Source of the DNA: Neurospora tetraspora
Lineage: Eukaryota > Ascomycota > Sordariomycetes > Sordariales > Sordariaceae
NCBI RefSeq assembly: GCF_033439725.1
Contig: NW_026944386.1
Coordinates: 3,968,001-4,032,000, forward strand
Direction: 5' to 3'
DNA length: 64,000 nt
The notes under the pieces are model-generated. The model was not told the origin of the DNA. It did not search any database and was given only the letters and a program-made list of their open reading frames with translations. Positions 11,943-22,211 of this stretch are shown here, piece after piece. Position numbers and translations under genes: made by a program. Positions within the stretch are counted from its first letter, which is position 1. Every line of letters starts with the position of its first letter.

Positions 11943-12638
11943 CTACTTAATGATGCTATGCTCTCTATCTGGGGAAAAAAACAAAAACAAAGACAAAATC
12001 TTACCGAGGTTAATCGAAAGACTATTATCCGTCACATTCTGATCAGTGGTGCAATTGCACCTCAACAAGCGCTCCCCAGGTACGGTATCATAGGAGTCCT
12101 TGGTTCCCTTCCTCGGCGTGGAATTTTCCATATAACAGCTATAGCAGAGGTCTTCAAGGAGAGGAGCTGGTTGTCTAAAGGGTAGGTAAAATTCGATAAG
12201 GTAAAGTGTGTTAGTAGAGGTCATCTTGTGTCTTCAGCTGAGCTCTCATGTTCTTGGAAAGAGGGAAGTAGAAGGCAAGGGGCAAACTGACCTCCCCGTA
12301 GAATTCCTCAGGTTCGGGGGCGTATCCACAAGCTGCATATTACACACCGGCGCAATCCATTGCAGTGATCTTTGGGACGGATCGTACCAGATACACTTGT
12401 TCAGGTCGAGATTTGTTTGTTGCCATCCCGGGTGTGCCGGGTCCCCAGCCGCACCCCCAGTTGCCAAGCTTGCAAGCGCCAGAGGGCCAAGCTTGCACTC
12501 GCCATAAATGATCAGATGGCTGTAAAATATAGTGGTGTAATTCGCGCAGCTCAGGTGGAAGTCGTTGCCATACTTATACCCGGCTACGGTTGATGCAATG
12601 GCGAGAAAACCCAATGCGAGGAGGAGTGTAGGATGCAT
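11943..12638 (-). CDS. Secreted CVNH-like protein, copy C
   Basis: Three exons, 12638-12292, 12174-12005 and 11968-11943, give 180 residues. Intron 1 runs GTCAGT to TTTAG; intron 2 runs GTAAGA to CCCCAG. MHPTLLLALGFLAIASTVAG is a signal peptide. The first half (FHLSCANY, YGECKLG, TNLDLNKCIWYD, SLQW) closely follows copy A. The second half has LEDLCYSCYM, LLRCNCTTD and NSLSINL. The second intron sits right after SINL, as it sits after SLNL in copy A. The last exon adds only DREHSIIK, so the closing Cys segment found in A (HFECFG) is missing, which suggests a shortened C-terminus. Expected to be extracellular; ligand unknown. Confidence 0.7.
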
Positions 12639-12897
12639 CTTGGTACCTATGAGCTGATGGTGGCGGGGGTAATGAATGTGAAGAGTGCCTCGTGCTGGGG
12701 GATTTGAAGGGGAAGTCAGGCCTGATACCGAGTACTTATAATAAAGCTACTACCTTAACTATAAGAGACATGTGGACAATGAGTAACGACATAGCTGTAG
12801 CGTGCGGATGGTTCACCACCTGTGATTGCACAAACGACTCTGAAACAGAACGCGGCCTTTGAACATGGGAAGAAGACTCCGTTGGACGGCAACGACA

Positions 12898-13641
12898 TTA
12901 GTAGCCAGATTTGATGAAGCAATGAGCAATTACCGCTTGCTCTACGGCATCACCCCCGCTCTCATCAAACACCTCCTCTTCAGCGTTGTCCGCATCTTCC
13001 TCTTCTTCATCCCAAGCCCTTCTCTGGCATATAAACTTCACCGTCCATTTCTTCGTAGGCTCGTCCACCTCTTCAACTGTTTTCGGGGCCTTCATGACCA
13101 GATTCTTGACCTTCTGCAAAGCGTCCTTGAACGCATCGTAATTTTTCATCCTTCCGTCATAACCCACCGCTGTCTTCGTTCCGACCTGGCCCACCCATTT
13201 GTGACAAGCTTGTGCCTCCTCGACCAGCATTCCTCCCAAAACTGCCATCCGGCTTCCCTCGTGCACCATGATTTGCACGGCCCGCTCCCACTTAGCGTAG
13301 GCGGCCTCGAAATGCTTCTTGGTTGCGTCGAAACCGTTTAGGGGTTTTCGGTAGGGACGGTTATCAGTCGGCAGGCTATCAGTCATAGGCGACGGAGAAT
13401 ACGGCAAATTTTTTGCTAGCTTAGGAAGCTGCTTGAAGACGTGGCATTCAAAAGGAGCAAAATGCGCCTCGAGATGAAATTTCCTGGCGTCGCCCCGGTA
13501 CCAAGACATGGGGCGATTCTTGGATAACTGGCGGCGGCGCTTGAAAGGTCTGGAACGAGGAGGAGGACCGGTTATCTTTTTGGGCTTCTTCGATGGAGCC
13601 GATGCCGAGGAAGCGGGGGCCGACTTTCTTTTTGGTGCCAT
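12898..13641 (-). CDS. Unknown basic protein, tandem family member 1
   Basis: A 247-residue protein starts at MAPKRKSAPASSASAPSKKP. The N-terminal 40 residues are Lys/Arg/Pro/Ser-rich and contain a likely nuclear targeting run (KKPKK, then PFKRRR). The middle region (about 115-185) has a helical, Trp-containing block, KKHFEAAYAKWERAV and HKWVGQVGTKT, ending DGRMKNYDAFKDAL. The C-terminus is acidic (WDEEEEDADNAEEEVFDE). The frame stays open upstream to 13953, but that part is Ser/Pro-rich without features, so I prefer the internal Met. I do not recognise the family. The same block recurs in the broken gene at 14107-15209, so this is a real, duplicated gene, possibly nuclear. Confidence 0.65.
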   Translation of the reverse strand: MAPKRKSAPASSASAPSKKPKKITGPPPRSRPFKRRRQLSKNRPMSWYRGDARKFHLEAHFAPFECHVFKQLPKLAKNLPYSPSPMTDSLPTDNRPYRKPLNGFDATKKHFEAAYAKWERAVQIMVHEGSRMAVLGGMLVEEAQACHKWVGQVGTKTAVGYDGRMKNYDAFKDALQKVKNLVMKAPKTVEEVDEPTKKWTVKFICQRRAWDEEEEDADNAEEEVFDESGGDAVEQAVIAHCFIKSGY

Positions 13642-14106
13642 ATCGGGTCGCTGCAATGTCCTTGTTACTGCCACTGGATATTGCTGGATCGAAGAAGATG
13701 TTGGCGGGGAGAGGTTTGACTTGGATCGGCTGGCGTGAAACTCGGGCTGTAGCAGGTTGCCCGGTGGCGGTTGGATAAAGGAAAAATAAGAAGAGGAGAA
13801 GGAGGAAGAAAGCGGCGGTTCCCTGCTTTTATCCCCCTCTAACTTGCGGGGCGAATGCACCTTCTCATGCTTATCGAGCAAACTCGGCTCGGAAAAGCGG
13901 TGCCAGCTGGATTCGGGCGCCGAAGAACAGGACAGCGTAGAGGGGCGCATCAACCATGCAGCAGTGATCGAAAGGTGCAGACCTGATGACCTCCCTGCCT
14001 CTCACTCGTGGTTGGCAGCCGTGTGGTGGTGGCCGACTTCAATGCTAGACCGATCGAGATGGCCGTCCATGTCTCATCAATCTCGAGTTTGGTCGTGGTT
14101 TTGCCA

Positions 14107-15209
14107 TCACTCACTCTCCTCCGTGACACTAATCTCCTCCTCCCCCCAATCCCTCCTCTTCTTCGCAAACTCCATGCTCCACCTCCTCGCATCGCCCTCC
14201 ACCTGCTTGACCAACTCCCTCACCTTCTCCGCCATCTCCTCCACCTCTTCAGCGCGCCCATAAACGCGTCATAGTTCTTCATCCGCCCATCCTCACCCCA
14301 CGTCTGCGTCCCGACTTGTCCGACCCACCGGTGAGAGGCGTGCGCTTCCCAGCGTAGCATATGCCCGTACTTGACCATTTCATCAGCGTCGCTTGTCATC
14401 TTCGACACTGACAGCTCCCACCGAGCGTGCGCCATGTCAAAGTGCTTCTTCACGGCGTTGTACCCGTTTTGAGCGGCGCTGCGCACCCCTGGGGGACCGA
14501 ACATAGGTTCTGGCATGTAGGGATCGGGCCGGCGGAGCTTGGGCAGACTGTAGCGTTTGCCGGGGAGGCCAAGGGCGAGGTCAAATTCTTCACATTTGAC
14601 TATGCGCCGAACTTCGGCTGGGGTCCGGGACGGCGAGACGTATTGTTGGCGCTTGAAGGGCCTGGAGGGTGGGGGAGGACCAGTTGGGGCCTTGCGCTTT
14701 CTTGATGGTGCTGCTGTCGGTGCCGGTGCCGGTGCCTGTACTGGCGCCGGTGCCGAAGCTGAGGCCGAAGAAGCGTTAACGGCGCCGCCTGGCTGTCTCC
14801 CTCGTGGCGCCGGCGCAGGTTAATTCGATGATGTCCTCCCGGGTTGCGGAGCAGGTGCCGCGAAAGAAGTTTGTGCGGATGGTACCACGTACGAATCCAG
14901 AAACTCCATCTCGGAATCATACTCGCCTGAATCAGGACTGTAAGGGCCTTTCATTCTGTCCCCGTTTGATCCAGGCGGGTGGAGGGCGCCCAATTCGATG
15001 AGCGATTCGACATCATCTGAGTCCAACAGGTCGGGATCACCTCTGGGGTCCAGTTCCCAATCATTTACAGGGACTTCTTGCGTCCTTGCTTGCACCGGTG
15101 CTGCTGCGGAGGGGGGCCTTTTGAAGTAGTTGTTGTTTTCTGGGCGTGTAGTTTGTCGGTGACGGGCCAGATATCTGATGGTCTTAGGAGAAATAAATTT
15201 TACATGCAA
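14107..15209 (-). pseudogene. Tandem copy of the unknown basic protein, decayed
   Basis: The minus strand repeats the order of the gene at 12898-13641: SRKRKAPTGPPPPSRPFKR, then KKHFDMAHARWELSV, HRWVGQVGTQT, DGRMKNYDAF and an acidic tail (WGEEEISVTEESE, stop 14107-14109). There is no Met for this frame after the in-frame TAA at about 14820-14822. Upstream the same frame is open to 15209 with an acidic, Pro-rich segment (DWELDPRGDPDLLDSDDVES). Just after KNYDAFMGAL (about 14245-14260) the similarity moves to another frame. With a stop and a frame change it is best seen as a decaying duplicate. The upstream acidic part could instead be the last exon of a separate small gene. Confidence 0.6.
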
Positions 15210-15938
15210 AGAATCGTGAAGTGATTGTGTAACCCAATTTCCTTTTTAAATGGCAAGAGCGACGCGTTGAGCTTGAATCTTGCAGTGTCGTTTGGAGGAT
15301 GTGAAGAAGTGAAGCATCTCGGCGTCGCGTTGGTGTTGGTGATTTTGTGTTTGTGGCCCGTGCGCCAATCTCCCCACTCTTTTTTCCTAGCTTCTTTCTT
15401 TCGTTCTCTTTCCTCAACACAAGAACCATGCTGATGCAAGTGAACGAATAAGAAAGCTGGAGGATACAAACAAGATATGCATTGTCGACACCATTGTTTA
15501 CATTAATAGAGATGTAAGATATCACAAAAGCCGGGGAGCTAGGGAGCCGGATTTTCCTGACAGGTCAACTCGCGATCGACTTCACCCATGAGCCATCACA
15601 CACTACTCCATTGTCACAGCAAAGCACTGCTCGCCAAAAGCGAGATCTGATCGGAAAAGAATTACTGGTTAAAACTGACAGCTAACGATTCTACCAAAGC
15701 AGCACCCAAACGCCACGCATATGTAGGTATGTATGTAGGATCTCTAGGAGGCGGATAAGGTACCCGAGCCCTGAGCCCCGAGTCCCGTCTTTCCAAATCC
15801 AACCCACAAAGCAAGCAACCATGCCTTGCACAAACCCGACTCCTTGAACTCAATCCAACCAGAGCAGACCCAAGCCATTAGGTATTACTTCGTTACCCGT
15901 CCCGATTTATCCAGCCCAGTCCATGATCATCACCAAAT
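15210..15938. other. Intergenic, no gene seen
   Basis: Holds the likely 3' UTR of the S41-like gene next to 15938. A 113-residue minus-strand frame (15184-15525) has no support. Confidence 0.4.
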
Positions 15939-18459
15939 TCACATCATCGCCCACATCCCAAAGACAACCAGCACAGCCGTCGTCAGAACCTGCAGCATTC
16001 CCGGCCCCATATTTCCCACAGCAGAGTTCTCCTCCTTCGTCTCCTCCTGCTTCTCCTGCTCTCTTTCCGCCTTCGTACCATTCCCCGGTGCCAGTTTCGC
16101 CCCCATCTTCTTGAACCCGGCCGGCACCACATAATCATCATCGCTAAGCGTGTAATTCTCGCCCGAGCCCGTGGTGTTGATGCTCCCGTACGCCTGCCAG
16201 ACGTTATTCGTCAACGAACCGGGGCCGTCGTACGTGTCGACTCTCGACCGGACACGGTCCGTGAACTCGGGCTTCTCGTCCGAAATGATCCATTTGTCGC
16301 TGCCGTCCCTCTTGACGGTTGAACCCGGCGCGCACGAAGCGTTTTTCCAGGCGGCGGCGGCGACGTCACGCCAGAGGGGGGCCATGGCATGCATGTGTTC
16401 GGGCTTGTAGAAGAGGCGGCAGTTGGCGGCTTCGTAGAGGAACTGGGTGGGGTAGTCGTCATCTTTGTCCTGGGTAGAGTTCCAACCGTTGGCGTAAGCG
16501 TTTCGGTAGTTGACGCCGGAGTATGTGAGCGCAACGGGTTGAAGTGGAGGCGCGTCCGGTGATGGGATCAAAGCGGCGAGCTCTTTGGACTTGATTGTCA
16601 CGTTGCCTGCCTTGGGGGACAAGATCAAGTTGAACGAAGCCCGGATGGCCGCGAGATCAACCACTTGCGTACCTTTACTGCCTCCGACGGCTTGCATGGG
16701 TGTATGAAGAGGCCTGCCGCCGACTGCAATGGTGCGGACTCCCTGCTCGCGTTGCATTAGTCCAGTGAAAATGGTGCATGTGCTGATACAAATCCCGTTG
16801 GTGAGAACAACGATATTTTCGGTCTTGAACGGCTGCTCAGGCAAAACTTCGTTTGGGCCGTAACCTGTTAGGTAGAATGCTTTGTTATCTACCGACTCGC
16901 TCTCGTTCGCAGTTAGCATGTTCGTTTCCATCTCATTGCCAGTCACACTGACGGGACCGTAGAGGTCTTCCCAGGTTTTGTATGGAGCCCCGGTAGTGGG
17001 ATCCAATTGGTGCACACCAGCGGTTGCTGAATACTGGAATTCTGTGTCGTAGAAAAGACGGCCCAATAAGTCAGCGGCCGGGTGCGCTCGAATACGGCTC
17101 CCGGTCCACATTTCCGCCTTGGGAAATAGATTGCGGTATACCTCATAGCCCAGTTCAACATAACCACCAGGATTGGCGCTCATGTCCACAATCAAGCGCG
17201 TACGCCCGTCAGCTTTGCAAGAAAATAACGTCTCGCGGATGACACGACGTGCCTCAACAAAGTCTTCGGTGACATTATATTTCCAGTGTGTGACGTAGTC
17301 AGTTCGGAATGTGACCGCAGCCAGAACACACGTGTCGTTGTCATTATCGAGGAGGTATCCAGAGAGATAACCGCCATATTTGTGAATTGCCACCGGATTA
17401 GATGGGTAACGGAGAAGGGACTTGACTGAAGGTATCTCAACGTCATAGGCTCCCTTGGTTACCCCTAAAGTTCCAATGGTCTTTGGCACCTCGACCACTT
17501 GATGGAGCTTCTCCCCAGAGTTGATAGCGGAAACATCAATCTGAGTCAGGGCCCAGTTCGGAAATTCTTTAGAAGACCCGTTGGAGAATCGGACGTTGTG
17601 CGAGTCGGGAAAACCGAGAACATAATCGCCGTTAGAGAACCGAGCATGATACTTGATTTCAATCGCAGGAGACCAAAAGAGAGCGTTGTACTGTGCATCT
17701 GGATCATGGAGGTGTTGGGCATGCGCCTCCTGGTTAAGGAAGTTGTCGATGGGAATGTCGTCAATAAATTCCACGGGTGAGATCTTCGAGGAGTTTGGCT
17801 GGGAAAGTATGTCGTCGTCAACGTAAACTTTTGGCAAGCTCGTTCCATCTTCCGATACAGAGACGAGGTTGAACGATCTTCCAAAGGAAAACACGCTGTG
17901 GAGGGCTAGTGCGTAGTTAAAATGACCATCGTGGGCTGCTCTGTACTGTTTGGAGAGGGTGGGTTAGCCATGGTCACCGCGAAATGTTGTTTCGGGGTTC
18001 TCGACGGAGGCAAACTCACAACTTGACTGAGGTCTTTCGTGAATTCGAACTGGTTGGAGTAGCCACCGTCTCGCAGCTTCTCCCGGATTTGAATCAGGCC
18101 TCCGATAATGTCGACTCCTGGCAGCAGGTACTCCTTTGGTGGAGCCTTGAGGTATCCAAGGGTACTGTGGAACTGGGCATAGGGAAGCAGACTGAAGCTC
18201 TGTTAGCATCACTACGAATTGAGTATGGACTTTGGACTCACTAATCGATTAGGGCGACGTCGTTTTCGACATCAACGGGCACCGATTCGAGGCAAGCAAA
18301 TGCCACAGAAGGCTTGACTACTGTTTGGTCGCCCTTCTGTGTCAGATAGGCTTCACGGACAGCAGTGCAGCCGTTGACATTGGTTTGTCTAGGTGTTGGG
18401 GCAGCTAATGCTATCGAGAAAACAGCAAGAGCCCAGAGACTGGGTATTGTGAGGAACAT
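15939..18459 (-). CDS. Secreted S41-family (CPAF-like) peptidase-related protein, GPI-like tail
   Basis: Three exons, 18459-18242, 18197-18020 and 17945-15939, give 800 residues; both introns have GTGAGT donors. MFLTIPSLWALAVFSIALAA is a signal peptide. The middle (about 330-560) is the S41-type fold: LIVDMSANPGGYVELGYEV, then VVLTNGICISTCTIFTGL, where the Ser of CIST (about residue 519) sits where the S41 nucleophile is expected, and IAVGGRPLHTP. The family cleaves exposed peptide chains; ascomycete members are secreted proteins of unclear target. Many NxS/T sites are present. The C-terminus has a charged linker (KAEREQEKQEETKEEN) and a hydrophobic end (MLQVLTTAVLVVFGMWAMM), which suggests GPI anchoring or a terminal membrane helix. 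I did not confirm the other catalytic residues, so activity is inferred. Confidence 0.85.
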
Positions 18460-19454
18460 GGTGGTTGCTTCCCAGGTGCTGAAGTGATAATGATACTGAC
18501 CAATGTTGTTGACAATGCTCAGGGTAACATTCAAAACGCCCGGGAAGCCAGTCTTATATATCACTGTAAGGTCGTAGGGCTGGCTCACCAGACCCTTCTT
18601 TCTTTCTCGATGTTGTGTTTTCTTCATGATCGCCGTTGCCATATTCACCGTCCCTGGCAAGTCAGATGTTACCATTCTTGGGAAGGGCACCTGCCACCTC
18701 ACCTAAGGGTGGACTTCTTAAGGTGCTTGGCAAGCAACGGTCTTTCCCTATGGGGCGAAGCCTTGGGAGCTCAGTACTCCCTGCCCTGTGTTGTCCAAAC
18801 CGAAGGCAGGCAGCTTCAAGACCCTTGCCCTCACAAATACATATTTCACTGGCCAAATGTGTACTGAAAATGCTTCCTACGGGTAGCATCCACCGATCTC
18901 TCAGGAACTGTCAGGAGCATCTGCCGTCGGGATTTCACTGGGGCGTCACTTCACAAGATGCGGCGTAGTGAATCACGTTCGATGGAGGTCAACCACATGC
19001 TGCCGGTTTCAAGCCGATCATCACGCCAAAAGACGAGACATTGTACAAAATACCGCCATTTTCAAATTGCCATGCCGCGTCTTGGCCCTCGTTGCCGAGC
19101 TGAGCTGGACGGTTTGGCGCTCTCAACACCCATTGAAGGATCGCGCTAAGCCCTGAGCGTAATGGTAATGGCGGTGATAGGCCGAGGAAATCCCCTGATG
19201 ATTCTCTCCGTCGGGAAGAAATGGATTGTTTACCTTGGTAAGCGCTCACAGTGGCTGAAGGAATGACGGGAAATGATATAATGGTTGCCGTCTGATTTTG
19301 GTGCCGCATCGGGCCCATGAAGCAACAAAGATACAGTAGATTAACACACTCCCATTCAAATTCCATAAATGAACAAAAAAAAAGCTAAAGGAAGGTTTAG
19401 ATTTTTCCATTGTTACCCTAAGTACCGTGACATACACTGGTTGCCTAGGACCCC
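18460..19454. other. Intergenic, no gene seen
   Basis: Promoter side of the S41-like gene and 3' side of the transcription factor gene. No coding or RNA signal. Confidence 0.45.
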
Positions 19455-22211
19455 TTACGGCCCAGTGACCTGCAACTCAACAGGCGACCTCTGCAGACCC
19501 AGACCCGTATAGAGTGTGGAGGTGTTGAAATCGCCCATGGGAAAGGGTAATGCCTCGGTCAAAGTTGCCAAGTCGAGATTTGATCCCGTTAGATCCTTTA
19601 CGGTTCCCAAACTACGCAATAAACGAGTCGCCTCAACGGCACCGAGATGTTGCATGGATGCTAGTTGCAGTGAGCCGATGGTGACAAGGTCAGCAGGCTC
19701 CGAGGTGAAGAGCGGGAGCAAATCGGACTGAGTGTCTGACGCGGAAGACTCTCTCTCCGAAGGATCATGAGAGGTCAGTGTGCTGGATGGGAGACTGGCG
19801 CTTGATCGGCGATTGCCACAACTGTCAAAGGTGGATGATAACGAGATGCTGGACGCGCGACGATGTGCTGCCTGTCTGACTTCCAACTTCACCACGGGAG
19901 AAAGAGGTTGCGGGAAAGAAGGAGCATGGCTGGTGAACGGGATGGGCGGCGGCGGAACCAAATTGGAGTTCGTATGGGCCACGAAGGAAGCCTGAGACGA
20001 CATCAGCACCGGGGATTCGGTAGGCTCCGATTTGCCGTCGTTTGCAATTGAGCTTAAGTGCTCTGGGTCGGGCGTGAGCGTCAACTGATAGAGAACAGCG
20101 GCAAAGAGCATATGAGGGAGCAGCTCAGGCGGGTTGCCCAACGAGAAGCGAGTTTGGTAAGTACTCGTGAGAAAGATGATGGCCTCAGAGGATTGTTGGC
20201 AAATATCGGAAGGCTTGGCATCATCTCGTAATTTGGGTGTTGTCGTTCCACTGTCTCTCAAGCTTGCGGTGCTCTTTACCAAGGGGCGTAGAAGAGCGAG
20301 CAGGCAATAGTGATACCAGGTCCTAAGAGATGTCAGGTATGGCCCGTCTAGAAGTGGAAATTGACGGGGGTAACGAACTGTGCAAACAACAAGTCCGGCG
20401 TGGTATCCATATCAAGGCCAAATGCATCTTTAAAATGCTTGTAGGCATCTAGACACTTTCCATAAGCGTCTTCAAGCTCCTCCGCAGTTGCGGCATTGGA
20501 AAAATTGTATGACGAGAAAGTGTGCACGGCTGCCGTGACCTTAAACACGAACCGAGGAAGTGGCGGGCAGTGTTCTAGTTCAGCGAGGAACTGCATATGC
20601 AGCGCGAATCCTGGACCCAACATCGTCAATTAGCAAGACAGAAGTATGATGATTCTTGTATTAAGAGCTTACCTCGTTTGATGCGATTTTGTGGCTCATC
20701 TTCAGCTGTCTCTCCAGAATCTTGATAAAGCCTCATGAAAAAGGGACCGGTATTCAGGTCAAGACGACCGGTAAGGAGGCGTAGCATGCTGTTGACAACC
20801 AGTGTCAGGAACTTGCTGAGAGCCAAAGGTGAGGAAAAGAAGGCAGTGCGGTTCATGTCAGAGACTGGACTCACTGAATCAACGAGAAACCACCGCAATA
20901 AGACACTGCCCTGGCTGTTGCTAGTTCTTGATCCACGTGGAAGCTCTGTTCACGAGTTATCGCTGCCCTCACGGATGCCCAAGCCAAGTCCCAGGCCTCA
21001 TCGTCGTTACCTTGAGAGATCTCAGCAAGGGCAAGAACAGCCAAAGCCTGGATGCTTGGGAGGTTCACGTGGTTCGGTTCGGTTGCTAACAGCCTCTTTG
21101 CTTCTCCTAGGAAGGCATCTCCAAACGTTATTCTGGACACGATATTTGAGGTCGTACCGTAAGATTTGCAAGCTTTTCCCAAAATGGCGTTCACCAGGGC
21201 CTCGGAACAGTAGCGGGGATCGCCCTCACGAAACGCCTTCATGAAAGAAGATTGCGGGATGAAGCATAGTAAAGAGCACGGAGCTGAGAAGAACTTGGAT
21301 AGAAGTCTCTGGACGAGCTGGGCGTCTGATGTTATACTGGTCCAAGTTTTAGGCAGGGGCTCGTTAGAGATACCAGGGACAAGAGGTTGCGAAGAACGTC
21401 GCAGAGATGGGGATGGAAGCGCTGGGCTAGAAAACCTTCTAGAGAACGGATACAAGGGCTGAGGGGCGTGAAGGAAAGCTGCTTGGTCCCTGAACGAGAA
21501 CTGGGTGGTAGGGGAGAGGTCCGAGGAGAAGCTTCTCCGAGGAGTGGCCTGGTCAAATGGAACCCAGGCCTGGGCAAAAGTGTAGCTGCCAATTCCACCA
21601 AAGCTAGCGGCTCTGTGCAGTTGTGATGACTCCGAGCCTAGCGATGAGGCGGTGGGTTGAGACGGTGACAGCAATTTTGGAGGAGCACCGTCCAGACGAC
21701 CAAAGCTTCCTACGCTCTGTGATGACGCCGCCTGGAGCGAAAGGTTTCTCATCGAGCGTATCCAGTCGGCAATGGCCTCGGGCGATTCGTCGCTCCGGAT
21801 CCGTGATAAGAACGACTCCCAGTCCTGCTCGTCGTTGATGAGAGCTCGAATCACCGCATGTCCCTGTCGTTGCTCGTTTCGAAGTCTTTCGATCTCGGAC
21901 CTGAGATGGTCCTTGGTACGCCATTTCTTGTCCTCGTATGCGCATTCTTCTCCACGAGACCTACACCTGCGGCATGGCATCTGGCCATCACACTAAGGAA
22001 TACGTGTTAGTCCAAGTGTGGATGAGCATGGCTTGGGGCAACGGGTTTGGAGCATGATACTGAAATCGTAAAGAGCGGCAATGTGTGTTGATGAAGAAAT
22101 CGTCGCTGTCTGGGAATAGAGATCGTTCAATTGTTGATCTTTTGGACACACCTTTGTCCTTTTCTTGCGGCATACTAGGCATGCGTTCGGTGTTAGGTGC
22201 TGTCTTGGCAT
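19455..22211 (-). CDS. Zn2Cys6 fungal transcription factor
   Basis: Five exons, 22211-22152, 21992-20875, 20815-20673, 20610-20379 and 20322-19455, give 806 residues. The binuclear zinc cluster is split by intron 1: [10 protein letters not shown] then [17 protein letters not shown], with Cys at 11, 14, 21, 27, 30 and 37 (C-X2-C-X6-C-X5-C-X2-C-X6-C). A linker and coiled-coil-like segment follow ([16 protein letters not shown]). A Ser/Pro-rich stretch leads to a middle homology region ([54 protein letters not shown]) in the style of NirA-like regulators. The C-terminal third is Ser-rich. Intron 4 has an unusual GTTCGT donor. Nuclear DNA-binding regulator; its target genes cannot be told from sequence. 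Confidence 0.9.
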
